From: Fragum whitleyi
Lineage: Eukaryota > Mollusca > Bivalvia > Cardiida > Cardiidae
Reading direction: 5' to 3'
DNA: 64,000 nucleotides
Assembly (NCBI GenBank): GCA_948146395.1
Contig: OX411551.1
Span: 44,922,796-44,986,795, forward strand
The position numbers and the translations under genes are program-made. The notes beneath the pieces were generated by a model, which was not told the DNA's origin, made no database searches, and saw nothing but the letters and a program-made list of their open reading frames with translations. This document shows positions 21,724 through 31,972 of this stretch, in pieces (the first letter of the stretch is position 1; each line of letters opens with the position of its first letter).

Positions 21724-22718
21724 TATTATTTATTCTTAAAACTCTAATTTGAATTACAAATTTTCCAATTTTATACCAATGGTTGTAGCACTACCTGGAT
21801 GGTACTTCAGACTGTACTTTGTTAAAATACGGGGCAATTTTATGCAACCGTCATGCAGTTGCTTGTTCTGTACAAAATGACCCTTTTCCACGATGTTTTG
21901 GCTATACCGCTATAGCTATGGCGGTCTTATGTTGCCTAACTGCTAGTGCTCACGAATAGCTTCATTTTGATATATAATATACCTGGAAATACTGCTTTTT
22001 CTTGGCTAATGAAGTGCCCTAAATATTGGGTCTCAAACACTTTACATGAACCTTAAGCTATTTATCTATTCATGTTATTCCATGAAACATATAACGCTGT
22101 TTTCAAAATGATGTCAGCAGGCCCGTTATCATACTGTCATTTTCCAAACAAAATATATCGTATAGGTAGATTTTTCGAGATGAGCTGTGAAATCAACTTT
22201 TTACCGCTAGATTCTCGTGCCATTTGTTCGAAATAGATAAAACAGGTTTGAATAACGCATTACGAAAGTTTAAAATTTGCCTTTAAACCAACGCTATTGC
22301 TTGTCTTAAAACGCAAGGTTCGCTCACACATGTACTTTCATAATTTCAGAGAAGGAAACAGGTTAAATTCCTATCATTTTCCTTTTAATTATACCCGATT
22401 TACCTATGGTAATGGACTCAGCGCCTACGTCAGAGCTCAGTTTTGAAAATACACCTATAGTTCTTCGTTCTTAACTCACTTGCATTGTTTTTCTACTAGT
22501 GTTAATAACACCTGTGTTATACCAAAAATAGATATTCAACGGGCTTTTTTTTCACTCTTGCGACATCGGCCATATTATAAATTACTATAGGAATGTTGAG
22601 AGTTGCGTTATAATCGCTAGAGAAACAAAACAAACATGTATATTTTTGGTGTTTTTTTTAAATAAATAGATGACAGACTCAGATGCGTATGCTATTTTAA
22701 GAAAGAGTTTAATCGTAC

Positions 22719-22873
22719 CCGTTCGCTTTGTCCAAACAGATCTGGAAATAGTGATCACACGCGCCAAAACAGAAAATGGATTTGCCGTCACAGCAATGGC
22801 CATTCGAACCCTCGCCTCCTGGGTTGACGTACTTTATTAGTCGGACTCGAACATGACCTCGCGCCAACACAGG
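22719..22873 (-). CDS. Notch-ligand gene, exon 1 of the model: start of the MNNL domain
   Basis: 155 nt, first 52 residues of the model. The acceptor is CGTTTTAG/CCTGTG, with a stop in frame directly above it, and the donor is AACGG/GTACGA (phase 2). The peptide has GHVRVRLIKYVNPGGEGSNG, then HCCDGKSIFCFGACD and HYFQICLDKANG. It matches the family pattern FELxLxxFxNxxG ... CCDG ... C ... C ... FFRxCL, where the final motif here reads YFQICL. It has no ATG-initiated ORF in this frame. The MNNL/C2 module of Notch ligands binds membrane and Notch. The signal peptide must lie on an exon above 22873 that I could not find. Confidence 0.85.
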
Positions 22874-23517
22874 CTAAAACGAAAGTTGTAAGTTATTACA
22901 ATAGTTGCATTGTACATAATTAATCAAAGCAATTAAAGTACCGACAATCATGATCTGGGCTAATCCTTGCTGCTGCGAACATCAAAACCAGATGTTTACA
23001 AACAATCCAAAACGGAATCAAAATAAGGCATTGTATACACTATTCAAAAGTTTAGCAATCTTACTTTTCCCCTTCTTCACAGATTTTCACTGTTATATTT
23101 ATATCGAATGTTATACTTTCGAGAGAGTTGCAATTCACTATCACTTTTCCGATTATTTTGTAAAATCATGCATTAAGGCGTCTTCAAGCCGGAATTAAGT
23201 GGATGTATCTTCAATTTCAATAGATACCGAAATGAGACAACTTTGACGAAAATTGAATATTTCCACCAACTAAAAACGTAAAACCTTCAAATTTAACAGA
23301 TTGATATCAGAATTAAAACAACAAAACTTTTCCAAAAAACCAAATTAAATGCCACATTTCGTATTGTTTTTAAACTCTTCGTGTTCCTCTATGTGTTGCT
23401 TTGCTGCTTTTAGCTCTAAATCAGCTTTAAATATAAAAAGTTCAAGTAAATTGAAAAATCATGGCATCTATTACTTATGAGCAAAAGAAAAAGCAAGTTG
23501 CCGCTTAGGTATATTTA

Positions 23518-23876
23518 GGCAGGGGTGTGGAATTCCCATGCCCGACTTGTCCGACATGGGTTTTTCTACCCGCGGACAAGTACTTTTTTCTATGCCACTT
23601 GTCCATGGACAAGTAAATACCTGGACAGATATCAGAATGGTATTGAAAAGCTAGAAGATTTTTTTTATCATAATGATACAATCACAGTTTAGAAACCATT
23701 GTTTTTAAAGAAGAAAATGCTGGAGTGCAGCATTTTCTTCTTTAAACACAATGTTTTCTCAAAATTGATTGTTTCTTTTTCTATGACATGTTATTTTTGA
23801 TGCAGGACAGGTAGAAAATCATATTTTACTAGTCCGCGGACAAGTGGAGAAATTTTATATTTCCACATCCCTGATT
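23518..23876. repeat. MITE with CAGGGGTGTGGAA ends (hAT-like)
   Basis: The left end is CAGGGGTGTGGAATTCCCAT and the right end TTTATATTTCCACATCCCTG, an imperfect inverted repeat. GACTTGTCCGAC / GGACAAGT words follow on both sides. A central hairpin is formed by AAGAAGAAAATGCTGGAGTG and its complement. CAGGG-type ends suggest the hAT superfamily; an 8-bp duplication is not clear. Confidence 0.6.
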
Positions 23877-23999
23877 AAGGAGTGTAAATAGCTACGACAA
23901 AACATCAAATACATGTGCATCATATTTAGAAAAAACAATATTCTATTTCCGACAATATCCGCATGCAAATCGCTGCTTTGATCGTGTCGTACTTAAAAA

Positions 24000-24080
24000 G
24001 TGTAGTGTATTTCCCTTAACAACAACAACGAAGACGACGACGGTGACAAAGAAGACGACGACGGCGACAAAGATGACGAC
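24000..24080. repeat. GAC-rich trinucleotide repeat
   Basis: An interrupted AAC/GAC/GGC microsatellite (GAAGACGACGACGGTGACAA). A second stretch of the same kind lies at about 24487-24535. Minus-strand ORFs over it give valine runs and are not genes. Confidence 0.7.
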
Positions 24081-24089
24081 GACATTCGG

Positions 24090-25725
24090 AACATCGCTCG
24101 GACTTTTCCGTAAACTGAAAGTACCTCGGACGTAAGTGTAGTAATTTTGGGTCATTTTTTAGGTAATTCGGCTTCAGCGGTACTTCGGTTATTTAATACG
24201 CTTGAGGAAAATCACATTTCAAATTCTTTCCGATCGTCAGACTGTGGAGAACTTTTGGGCATATAATAATTTGAAAACAAAACGCAGTCAAACACTGCGT
24301 TTTGTTATCAAGTTATCATATGCCCACTTTTATTCTTTCGTTGATTTTGTTTTATGCAACGTCATCCTTAGCGGAATCGTTGTTGTTTGTGACGTCACAT
24401 AAACCCGCGTGCGAAAAGACGCGCTTTCATGACAGCGCCCGTATTATTCCCGAGGTCTATTCCGTAGAATCGCCGAGGGTTCCCGATTGAAGACGACGAC
24501 GGCGATAAAGACGACGGCGATGACGACGACAAAAAAGTCAGACTAAATCAGCTACCCGTGTTACGATATGGAATCGGGTAGAAATCTTACCCACAGTTTC
24601 TTAGTAACAGTTAAAAACATATTCCTTAACAAAAATTGGCAAGAAGATTGATTCAGGAATTATCTTGGAATGGAATAAAATGAATGTGTGGAGCGAAATT
24701 CAAGGAAGGTTATCCATTAGAGCTATTTTTCAAGATGAACAAAATAATCTACATTTATTACCTCCCTGTAATAAAATTTGCATACAAGTTATATAAATAG
24801 CTCTTTTCTTCACGAACCAATAAGACGCTTTTGATTTCAAATTATGCTAATGAAATTGCGATTTTTCAAGCATTTTTTATACTGAATGTAGATTTTGGTA
24901 TTAATCTTATTAGTAATTTTTGAGCGTTTATGGGATTGTTTGAGTGAGTCTTTGGAATGAATGAATGGTGCGCTGAGTGGGCGATTTAGAATGGTTTCTC
25001 ACCAGAATCAGTATCAATTTTACGATGTTTTTAACTGTTAACTTTTTTACTTGTATGTTTAATACATTTTAGATAAACCAAATCCCTTGTGGAAATCAGA
25101 CCCGCCGTATGTGCAAGCTGGTGTAATCGTCACACAAGATATTTTTAATAAAGATCATATAGAAGAATATTATATCAAATTTGACTAGAAACAAATTAGT
25201 TTTCGTAAGCATTTTCCGTTAACTGAACGGCCAGGAAACCATCCACAAAATTGGGGCCATTACATCAATCGGGAGCATTCGGCAATACTACGGAATAGTG
25301 ACCAAGGGAATAATACGGGCACGCCAATGAAAGCTCGTCATTTCGCACGTGGGTTTACATGAGATCAAAAACATCAACTACCCGATTAGGATGACGCTGC
25401 ATTCAACAAAAGAATAAAAGTGGGCATGCGTTTTATCATCAGATTATGAAATGTCCAAAAGATCTCCAAAGACGATCGGATAAATTAACAAAAAGTGATT
25501 AACTTCAAGCGTATTAAATTACCTAAGTTCTACCAGAAGCCGAATTATCCTATCAAGTCCAAAAATTAGTTTACTCACGTCTAAGTTACTTTTCAGTTTA
25601 CGGAAAAGTCCGAGCGATGTTCTGATTCGGATCCGATTGTCGGGAACCCTCGGAGATTCTACGGAAAAGTCCGAGCCGCGTTGTTCCGAATGCCATCGGA
25701 TATGGAAATACCTCGGGTGACAACT
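24090..25725. repeat. dispersed repeat with inverted blocks (GCTCGGACTTTTCCGTAAAC)
   Basis: Block A at about 24095 (GCTCGGACTTTTCCGTAAAC) is inverted at about 25600-25622. Block B at about 24449-24487 (CCGAGGTCTATTCCGTAGAA) is inverted at about 25638-25680. Similar words occur near 27395-27435 and 46918-46975. The block order does not make a simple terminal-inverted-repeat element, so the borders are unknown. The interior includes ATTCATTC-type repeat near 24700-24980. Confidence 0.4.
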
Positions 25726-25762
25726 TAGTGACTTCATTTAACAAAGGACAATAACTAAAAAA

Positions 25763-26770
25763 ACAAGAGGACCATGATGGTCAACTCATAACTTGTCAAC
25801 AAAATTAATTCCAGAAATTTTCTGATGTACATTTAGGGTGGATTTAAAAGAAACAGACTTTAATTTCCTCCTACTGCAATTTGATTTTCTTTTTAATTGC
25901 AAACAAAGTTATTGATGGAATTGAATTCAAGTTTAGTAGACCTAAACCTTAAGAATATGGCTGAAATGTTAAAGATATGCCAAATAGTTAAGGCGAAGAT
26001 TAACCTTCTCTGATATTTTTTACAATATTTTGACATTTCCAATACCATGTAAACCAGAGATTTTGATTGAATAAAATTATTTTTACAATTTTGGTAGAGC
26101 TTCACCAAAAAAACATCCCTACCATGTTTCAGCTTAATTAGCCAAGTGGTTTGGGAAGAGAAGAAGTTTTTCTAAGATTTTCAGCAATTTCCGTCCATTT
26201 TTCAGCCTTTCTGTTACCATGGAAACCAGGGTTGTTGATGACATTAAATTCTTTTAACAACTTTCGAAAAGCTTCACCCAAGAAACATCTCTGCCAAGTT
26301 TCAGCTTGATTGGCCTTGTGGTTTAGGAGGAAAAGATTTTTTTCTAAGATTTTCAACCATTTTCGGCCATTTTTCAACCTCACTGTTTCCATTGAAACCA
26401 GAGTTTTTGATGAAATTGAATTCTTTTATTAACTTTTGAAGAGCTTCTACCAAGGAATATCTCTACCAAGTTTAAGCTTAAATGGCCTTGTTGTTAAGGA
26501 GGAGAAGATTTTTGGTAAGATTTTCGGCCATTTTTCGAACTTTCGGTTACCATGGAAACCAGAGTTTTTGATGAAATTAAATTCTTTTAACAACTTTTGA
26601 AGAGATTCACCCGAGTTTCAGCTTGATTGGCCCTGTGGTTTAGGAGGAGAAGATTTTTAAAGAAATTGTTGACGGACGGACGGACGGACAGACGGACAGA
26701 CAGACAGATGGACGACGGACAGTGAGTGATCACAATAGCTCACCTTGAGCACTTTGTGCTGAGGTGAGCT
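25763..26770 (+). repeat. tandem-core cassette, copy 2
   Basis: The 5' end is CAAGAGGACCATGATGGTC. The core has four or so units of about 160-172 bp, each with ACCATGGAAACCAGAGTTTT, CCAAGTTTCAGCTTGATTGG and GGAGGAGAAGATTTTT. A GACGGACGGACGGACAGACG simple repeat follows (about 26668-26715), then the terminal hairpin AGCTCACCTTGAGCACTTTG ... GAGGTGAGCT (26738-26770). Its core resembles the one in the inverse cassette at 34643-37516. Confidence 0.7.
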
Positions 26771-27265
26771 AATAAGCCAGGTAGACTTTTGATTCTTTTG
26801 CACTGCACTTTCCCCTTGAGACATATATCTACCCCCAAAAATCATGGTCATAAGTCCTATTCTTTTAGAGATATGCTCTGGACAAGATCCCACTATGAAA
26901 AACAACAAATGGCAATTACTAAAAAATAAGCCAGGTATAATTATGGTTCTTTTGCACTGCACTTCCCTTGAAGAAATCTCTCTACCTATAAAGTTTCGTG
27001 ATCATAGCTACTATACTTTTAGAGATATGCTCTGATGTGCTCTATGAAAAACAACAAAGAGCAATAACTTAAAAATGGCCCAGGTAGAGTTGTGATTCTT
27101 GTTCACTGCATTCCGTAATGAGGAGAAGAATATAATTGCCAAGTTTTAAGCAAATCGGACATAAGGTTACAGAGTTTAACTCAGGACAAAGTAGTGTATG
27201 CCGCCGGACACCGGACGCCCGACTCCAAGGGTGATCCCATAATACGTGCCGTCTTCCACGGGCTT
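26771..27265. repeat. diverged tandem repeat (AAGCCAGGTA units)
   Basis: Three units of roughly 150-165 bp begin near 26773, 26930 and 27075 (AAGCCAGGTAGACTTTTGAT, AAGCCAGGTATAATTATGGT, GGCCCAGGTAGAGTTGTGAT). They share CACTGCACTTCCC and TTTTAGAGATATGCTCTG and end in a GCCGGACACCGGACGCC stretch. Related text is at about 39840-40085. Confidence 0.55.
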
Positions 27266-27809
27266 ATAAAATTAACAGCATGTAAGTGTTTATAATAATT
27301 ATATAGAATGACCGTTCATCCTATGCCAAACAGATGCGTAGCTTCTGTACAACATGTGTCTTCAGACTGTGCAGAGACGTAGCTTGCTGTATCAATCGGG
27401 AACCTTCCGCGATTCTCCGGAAAGGTCCGAGCGATGCCTCGAATGGCAATGTATGTACAAAACGAAACCATCGCTATTAGATTTTTATTACAATACAATT
27501 CCCATCATCAGTGTATATTAATTCCGTCTCGCCTTATCGAACGGTTATTCCTTCAAAGCAAAGGATAAGTGCACGTTGAAGTTTGACCCGAACTCTCCTT
27601 GCATATTGTTGAGTCAAAAGTAAAGTGAATCACCATTGTTAACGTAATTGTGTCACAATAACGCCCAAACATAAACAAGCGTGGTACCATGGGTATCTGC
27701 TCTTGATGATTTATTTGTGTTATGTGGTTGTTTTCAGAAAAAGATGCGAGGTAGCATCGTCATGATATGTCGAAAAATTTCCCGATTAGATACCGGTTCC
27801 ATTTGGTTG

Positions 27810-28130
27810 ATAAATGATTGTTATTTTATCTTATAACTATACAAATACCCGTGTGATAACATCCCTTATCATATTTTTTATGATATCACATAGTTATTTT
27901 TAGAACAATGATATAATGCAGTTATTTTTAGAACCTTGTATTTCAGTTAGAAACATCGACGAAAACAAGACAAAAAGAGGTTATAAGATAAATATAATAC
28001 ATATTAAGTGTATTGTATGAAAAAATATCAAACTCGGTTGTGAGAATTGATAATTGTCTCGGCAGAGCCTCGGCAATGATCAATTCTCCCAACATTGTTA
28101 GATATTTTTTCCTACAAAACACTAAGTACG
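27810..28130. repeat. MITE related to family M5, diverged
   Basis: The hairpin AATTGATAATTGTCTCGGCA ... TGATCAATTCTCCCAAC is built like the central hairpin of 14145-14470 and 57116-57490. ATGATATCACATAG lies upstream. The ends were not resolved. Confidence 0.4.
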
Positions 28131-29014
28131 TATTATATATATATAACAAGAGGGCCATTGGCATAAGGAAGGCAATATTTTCTTTGTTTATGATACCAGT
28201 AAGAAGGAGTTGACGAAAAATGAGCGTTATTGTAACTTTAAGCGCTCTACCGATTCATTGTCAATAAAGGTTGCAAAATACCAAATCAACTTTTTAGAAA
28301 TTGTTGTATTTTCCATATTATGTAGACAATCAATCTTAAAGTGCTTTACAACTGTTTTATTCTATTGTCTAGTTTTTACCGTCCTTAATTTGAAATTTAC
28401 CGCAGATTAATAAACACAAACATTATTTAGTATCAAAGCATTCGAGCCAAAAAATCACCTCTTGAAAGCGCTCAAGTTTTGAGGTTTTTTTTCTTATAAA
28501 ATTTGACCTTTGACCCAGGCTTTGACCCGTCCTGACCCATTTTCAAAACTACCCTATGGATCATTTTGACCAACTTTATACACATGAGAGCCGAAAGATG
28601 TGGCTTCTCAAATCGTCTGAGGTATCATGCAGACAAACAATCTGACCAAGTTTTGAGAAATTTGAGTTAAAAAAAAATATGGCCTCATCCTGAACAAAAT
28701 TAGCGATATTTTATTACCTACCTTTAATTTCACTCAAAATTCGCTCCTTTTACTCATTCAATATCATTTCAAAATTATTCCAAATTAGTCACGTTGGCAA
28801 TTTCACGATCTTATTACCTGTATTTCGATAAAGTACGTCGAAAGATGGCCTCTGTATTAACGGATATTTTCGTTGATCGAATTATTGATTGATGGTAATC
28901 GGTTAATAACGTTTACATTATATGTTTACTTTTAGGTATTTTCAAATTTCTATAAAAAAAGATCTTTTTTGCGTCTATTATCGTCTGATTCTTGCTTGTC
29001 ACCCTTGCATCCCT

Positions 29015-29244
29015 TGTTCGAATCTCACTCGCGATCCCCGATGGCTTATCCTTTCCGACTATTTGTCTCTCACCAATGGGTCGATATTCGTAGACCTATG
29101 TGGGATAACAGCTGGAGGCTAGGAAAGGATGTGATGGCAGTACTTGTGTGGGAAATACCAGGAATCTAGTGGTAGGTGCTCAAGCCACCGCGATATAACT
29201 AACAGATTGTTAAAAGCGGCGTAAAACCCCATTCAAAAAACAAG
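29015..29244 (+). mobile_element. SINE, interrupted in its tail by a tandem-core cassette
   Basis: A decayed head (TTCGAATCTCACTCGCGATC) is followed by the body (CTTTCCGACTATTTGTCTCT, TAGGAAAGGATGTGATGG) and the tail GCGGCGTAAAACCCCATTCA. The AAACAAAC tail stops at 29244 and resumes at 31526 as AACAAACAAACAAAC, beyond the cassette. Confidence 0.75.
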
Positions 29245-31525
29245 AGGGCCATAGTGGCCCTGAATCGCTCACCTGAATGAACTGTCAAAAATTGTTTAAA
29301 GTAGGTTTAGAAAGAATGAAGAATTCTGACCAAATTTCAGGTCGATTGGGCAAGATGATGCCTCTACACTGCTTACAAGGTTTTTCTAATTTGAAATTAT
29401 AACCTATTTTTTGACCCCATTTGTTCCAATTTCAAACTTGTCCAAATTTCATCAAGATGATCATTCTGACCAATTTTCAGGTTGATCAGGCAAAAAATAT
29501 GGCTTCTAGAGTGTCTGCAAGTTTTTTCTAAGATTTGACCCCGTGATCTCATTTTTGACCCTACTTTACCCAAATTCGAACTTGTCCGAGATTTCATCAA
29601 GACAATAATTCTGACCAAGTTTCAGGTTGATTGGGCAATAAATATGGCTTCTAGAGTGTCTACAAGGTTTTTCTAAGATTTGACCCTGTGACCTCATTTT
29701 TGACCCCAATTGACCCAATTTCAAACTTGTCTGATATTTCATGAAGACAATCCTTCTGACCAAATTTTAGGTTGATTGGGCAATAAATATGGCTTCCTGA
29801 GTGTCTAAAAGGTTTTTCTAAGATTTGACCCCGTGACTTCATTTTTGACCCCACTTGACCCAATTTCAAACTTGTCCAAGATTTTATGAAGACAATCATT
29901 CTGACCAAATTTCAGGTTGATTGGGCAATAAATATGGCTTCCAGAGTGTCTACAAGGTTTTTCTAAGATTTGACCCCGTGACCTCATTTTTGACCCCACT
30001 TGACCCAATTTCGAACTTGTCCGAAATTTTATCAAGACAATCATTCTGACCAAATTTTAGATTGATTGGGCCAAAAATATGGCTTCTAGAGTGTTTACAA
30101 GGTTTTTTCTAAGATTTGACCCTGTGACCTCATTTTTGACCCAACTTGACCCAATTTCGAACTTGTCTGAGATTTTATCAAGACAATCATTCTGACTAAA
30201 TTTCAAGTTGATTGGACAATAAATATGGCTTCTAGAGTGTCTACAAGGTTTTTCTAAAATTTGACCCTGTGACCCTATTTTTGACCCAACTTGACCCAAT
30301 TTCGAATTTGTCCAAGATTTTATCAAGACAATCATTCTGACCAAATTCCAGGTTGATTGGGCAATAAATATGGCCTCTAGAGTGTCTACAAGGTTTTTCT
30401 AAAATTTGACCCTGTGACCCCATTTTTGACCCCGCTTGACCAAATTTCGAACTTGTCCGAGATTTCATCAAGACAATAATTCTGACCAAATTTCAGGTTG
30501 ATTGGGCAATAAATATGGCTTCTAGAATGTCTACAAGGTTTTTCTAAGATTTGACCCTGTGACCTCATTTTTGACCCCAATTGACCATATTTCAAACTTG
30601 TCTGATATTTCATGAAGACAATCCTTCTGATCAAATTTCAGGTTGATTGGGCAATAAATATGGCTTCCTGAGTGTCTACAAGGTTTTTCTAAGATTTGAC
30701 CCCGTGACCTCATTTTTGACCCCACTTGACCCAATTTCAAACTTGTCCAAGATTTTATGAAGACAATCATTCTGATCAAATTTCAGGTTGATTGGGCAAT
30801 AAATATGGCTTCCAGAGTGTCTACAAGGTTTTTCTAAGATTTGACCCCGTGACCTCATTTTTGACCCCACTTGACCCAATTTCGAACTTGTCCGAGATTT
30901 TATCAAGACAATCATTCTGACCAAATTTTAGATTGATTGGGCCAAAAATATGGCTTCTAGAGTGTCTCCAAGGTTTTTCTAAAATTTGACCCTGTGACCT
31001 CATTTTTGACCCCACTTGACCCACTTTCGAACTTGTCCGAGATTTTATCAAGACAATCATTGTGACCAAATTTCTGGTTGATTGGACGAAAAATATGGCT
31101 TCTAGAGTGTCTACAAGGTTTTTCTAAAATTTGACCCTGTGACCTCATTTTTGACCCCACTTGACCCAATTTCAAACTTGTCCGAGATTTTATCAAGACA
31201 ATCATTTTGACCAAATTTCTGGTTGATTGGACGAAAAATATGGCTTCTAGAGTGTCTACTAGGTTTTTCTAAAATTTGACCCTGTGACCCCATTTTTGAC
31301 CCCACTTGACCCAATTTCGAACTTGTCTGAGATTTTATCAAGACAATCATTCTGACCAAATTTCAGGTTGATCGGGCTAAAAATGTGGCCTCTAGAGTGT
31401 CTACAAGGTAAATGTTGACGACGCACGACGGACGACGGACGACTGACGACGGACGACGGACGACGGACGACGGACATCACTCGACCACAAAAGCTCACCT
31501 TGAGCACTTCGTGCTCAGGTGAGCT
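29245..31525 (+). repeat. tandem-core cassette, copy 3, with 145-bp array
   Basis: The 5' end is CAAGAGGGCCATAGTGGCCC and the 3' end is the hairpin AGCTCACCTTGAGCACTTCG ... CAGGTGAGCT (31492-31525) after a GACGACGGACGACGG run. Between them are about fourteen units of 145 bp (29315-31408), each with CATCAAGACAATCATTCTGA, GGTTGATTGGGCAATAAATA and TCTACAAGGTTTTTCTAAGA. 145 is not a multiple of three, so the 82-codon minus-strand ORFs that recur every 145 bp are a by-product of the repeat and not genes. Confidence 0.85.
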
Positions 31526-31566
31526 AACAAACAAACAAACTCTTAAAGAAAAGTTGTCGATCACCA

Positions 31567-31700
31567 ATGACAGCTGGTGGTTAGGAAAGGATGAAATTGC
31601 GTTTCTGGTGCGAGATGTAGTAGGAATTAATTGTTAAGAGCTTCAGTCACAGCAATATGACTGAAAACTTTTAAAAATGGCAAACAAACAAACAACATCG
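31567..31700 (+). repeat. decayed SINE fragment
   Basis: Degenerate body and tail: CAGCTGGTGGTTAGGAAAGG, then GTTAAGAGCTTCAGTCACAG and GGCAAACAAACAAAC. The head is absent. Confidence 0.5.
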
Positions 31701-31972
31701 ACAACATTAACAATACGCACACATTTCGGAACACAATGAAAATGCTTGAAACAATTTGAAATCATTTCTCATAGTGTTTTCGGGTGACGTTTTAGGGAGT
31801 GAGTATCAAAAGGACAGTTTGTGTTAGAATGGATTAACCCTTTGAGCAGTTAATAACATCATGAAATTGACAATCATCCTGATGAAAACTACTCAATTTC
31901 ATTCGCCCAGCGCTCCAATCATTCATTCCGAACACTCACTCTAGCCATTCAAAAACGCTCAAAAATCACTAA

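Larger units (their letters stand above)
16600..21774 (+). mobile_element. DIRS1-like tyrosine-recombinase retrotransposon, decayed
   Basis: About 5.2 kb. It has inverted terminal repeats (about 16618-16770 and 21572-21723) and, before the right one, an internal complementary region (about 21422-21528) that matches the outermost sequence of both ends joined head to tail. This is the DIRS architecture, in which the complementary region templates a circular intermediate. Gene order is gag-like, reverse transcriptase, RNase H, a DIRS-typical domain and tyrosine recombinase, all on the plus strand. There are at least four frameshifts and three in-frame stops. The junctions share TTTTAT (16600-16605 and 21769-21774) with no longer duplication, consistent with recombinase insertion. 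It sits in the right arm of the foldback element, in a Notch-ligand intron and antisense to that gene. Confidence 0.92.
15918..22052. mobile_element. TTAA-flanked foldback element, host of the DIRS insertion
   Basis: The ends are GGTTCATGTAAAGTGTTTGA on the left and the complement TCAAACACTTTACATGAACC on the right, flanked by TTAA at 15914-15917 and 22053-22056. The arms stay complementary, with divergence, for about 290 bp: 15918-16213 against about 21768-22052, including CAACTGCATGACTGTTGGAT against its counterpart near 21846. The left arm is followed by about 390 bp of unique sequence (16214-16599). Subtracting the DIRS copy leaves about 960 bp. The TTAA site and long inverted arms suggest a non-autonomous piggyBac-type element (inference). 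Confidence 0.8.
15733..22578 (+). repeat. MITE family M4, copy 3, split by nested insertions
   Basis: The left part (15733-15917) runs from ACATTGAATGAGTGGTCATT through the ACGAGGCTACGCCGAG hairpin to the ATGACCCGAATTTTGG block. The right part (about 22053-22578) resumes with ATAACGCTGTTTTCAAAATG and ends with ACACCTGTGTTATACCAAAA and CATCGGCCATATTATAAA. This is the same order as the intact copy at 4925-5340. About 300 extra bases (22150-22450) are similar, in direct orientation, to 15130-15430 and are a further repeat. Everything between 15918 and 22052 was inserted later. Confidence 0.7.
6475..22873 (-). other. Notch-ligand (DSL) gene, span of seven recognised exons
   Basis: Seven minus-strand exons, in gene order 22719-22873, 14749-14881, 13279-13427, 10740-10876, 9320-9442, 8229-8573 and 6475-7919, sum to 2487 nt. 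That is 828 codons plus stop, with no internal stop and agreeing phases at all six junctions. Domain order is MNNL/C2-like (about residues 6-150), DSL (155-198), then about 16 EGF repeats, the order of Delta and Serrate/Jagged ligands that bind Notch on neighbouring cells. The EGF count is closer to Serrate/Jagged than to Delta, but no von Willebrand C domain or membrane segment is seen. Missing are the signal-peptide exon upstream of 22873 and possibly 3' exons below 6475. The largest intron (14882-22718) hosts a DIRS element on the opposite strand. Confidence 0.82.

Noticed and set aside
29397..31567. A series of 82-residue minus-strand ORFs that look like a gene family
   Set aside because: They recur every 145 bp, overlap one another and follow the tandem unit. 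The unit is not a multiple of three, so they cannot be one protein.
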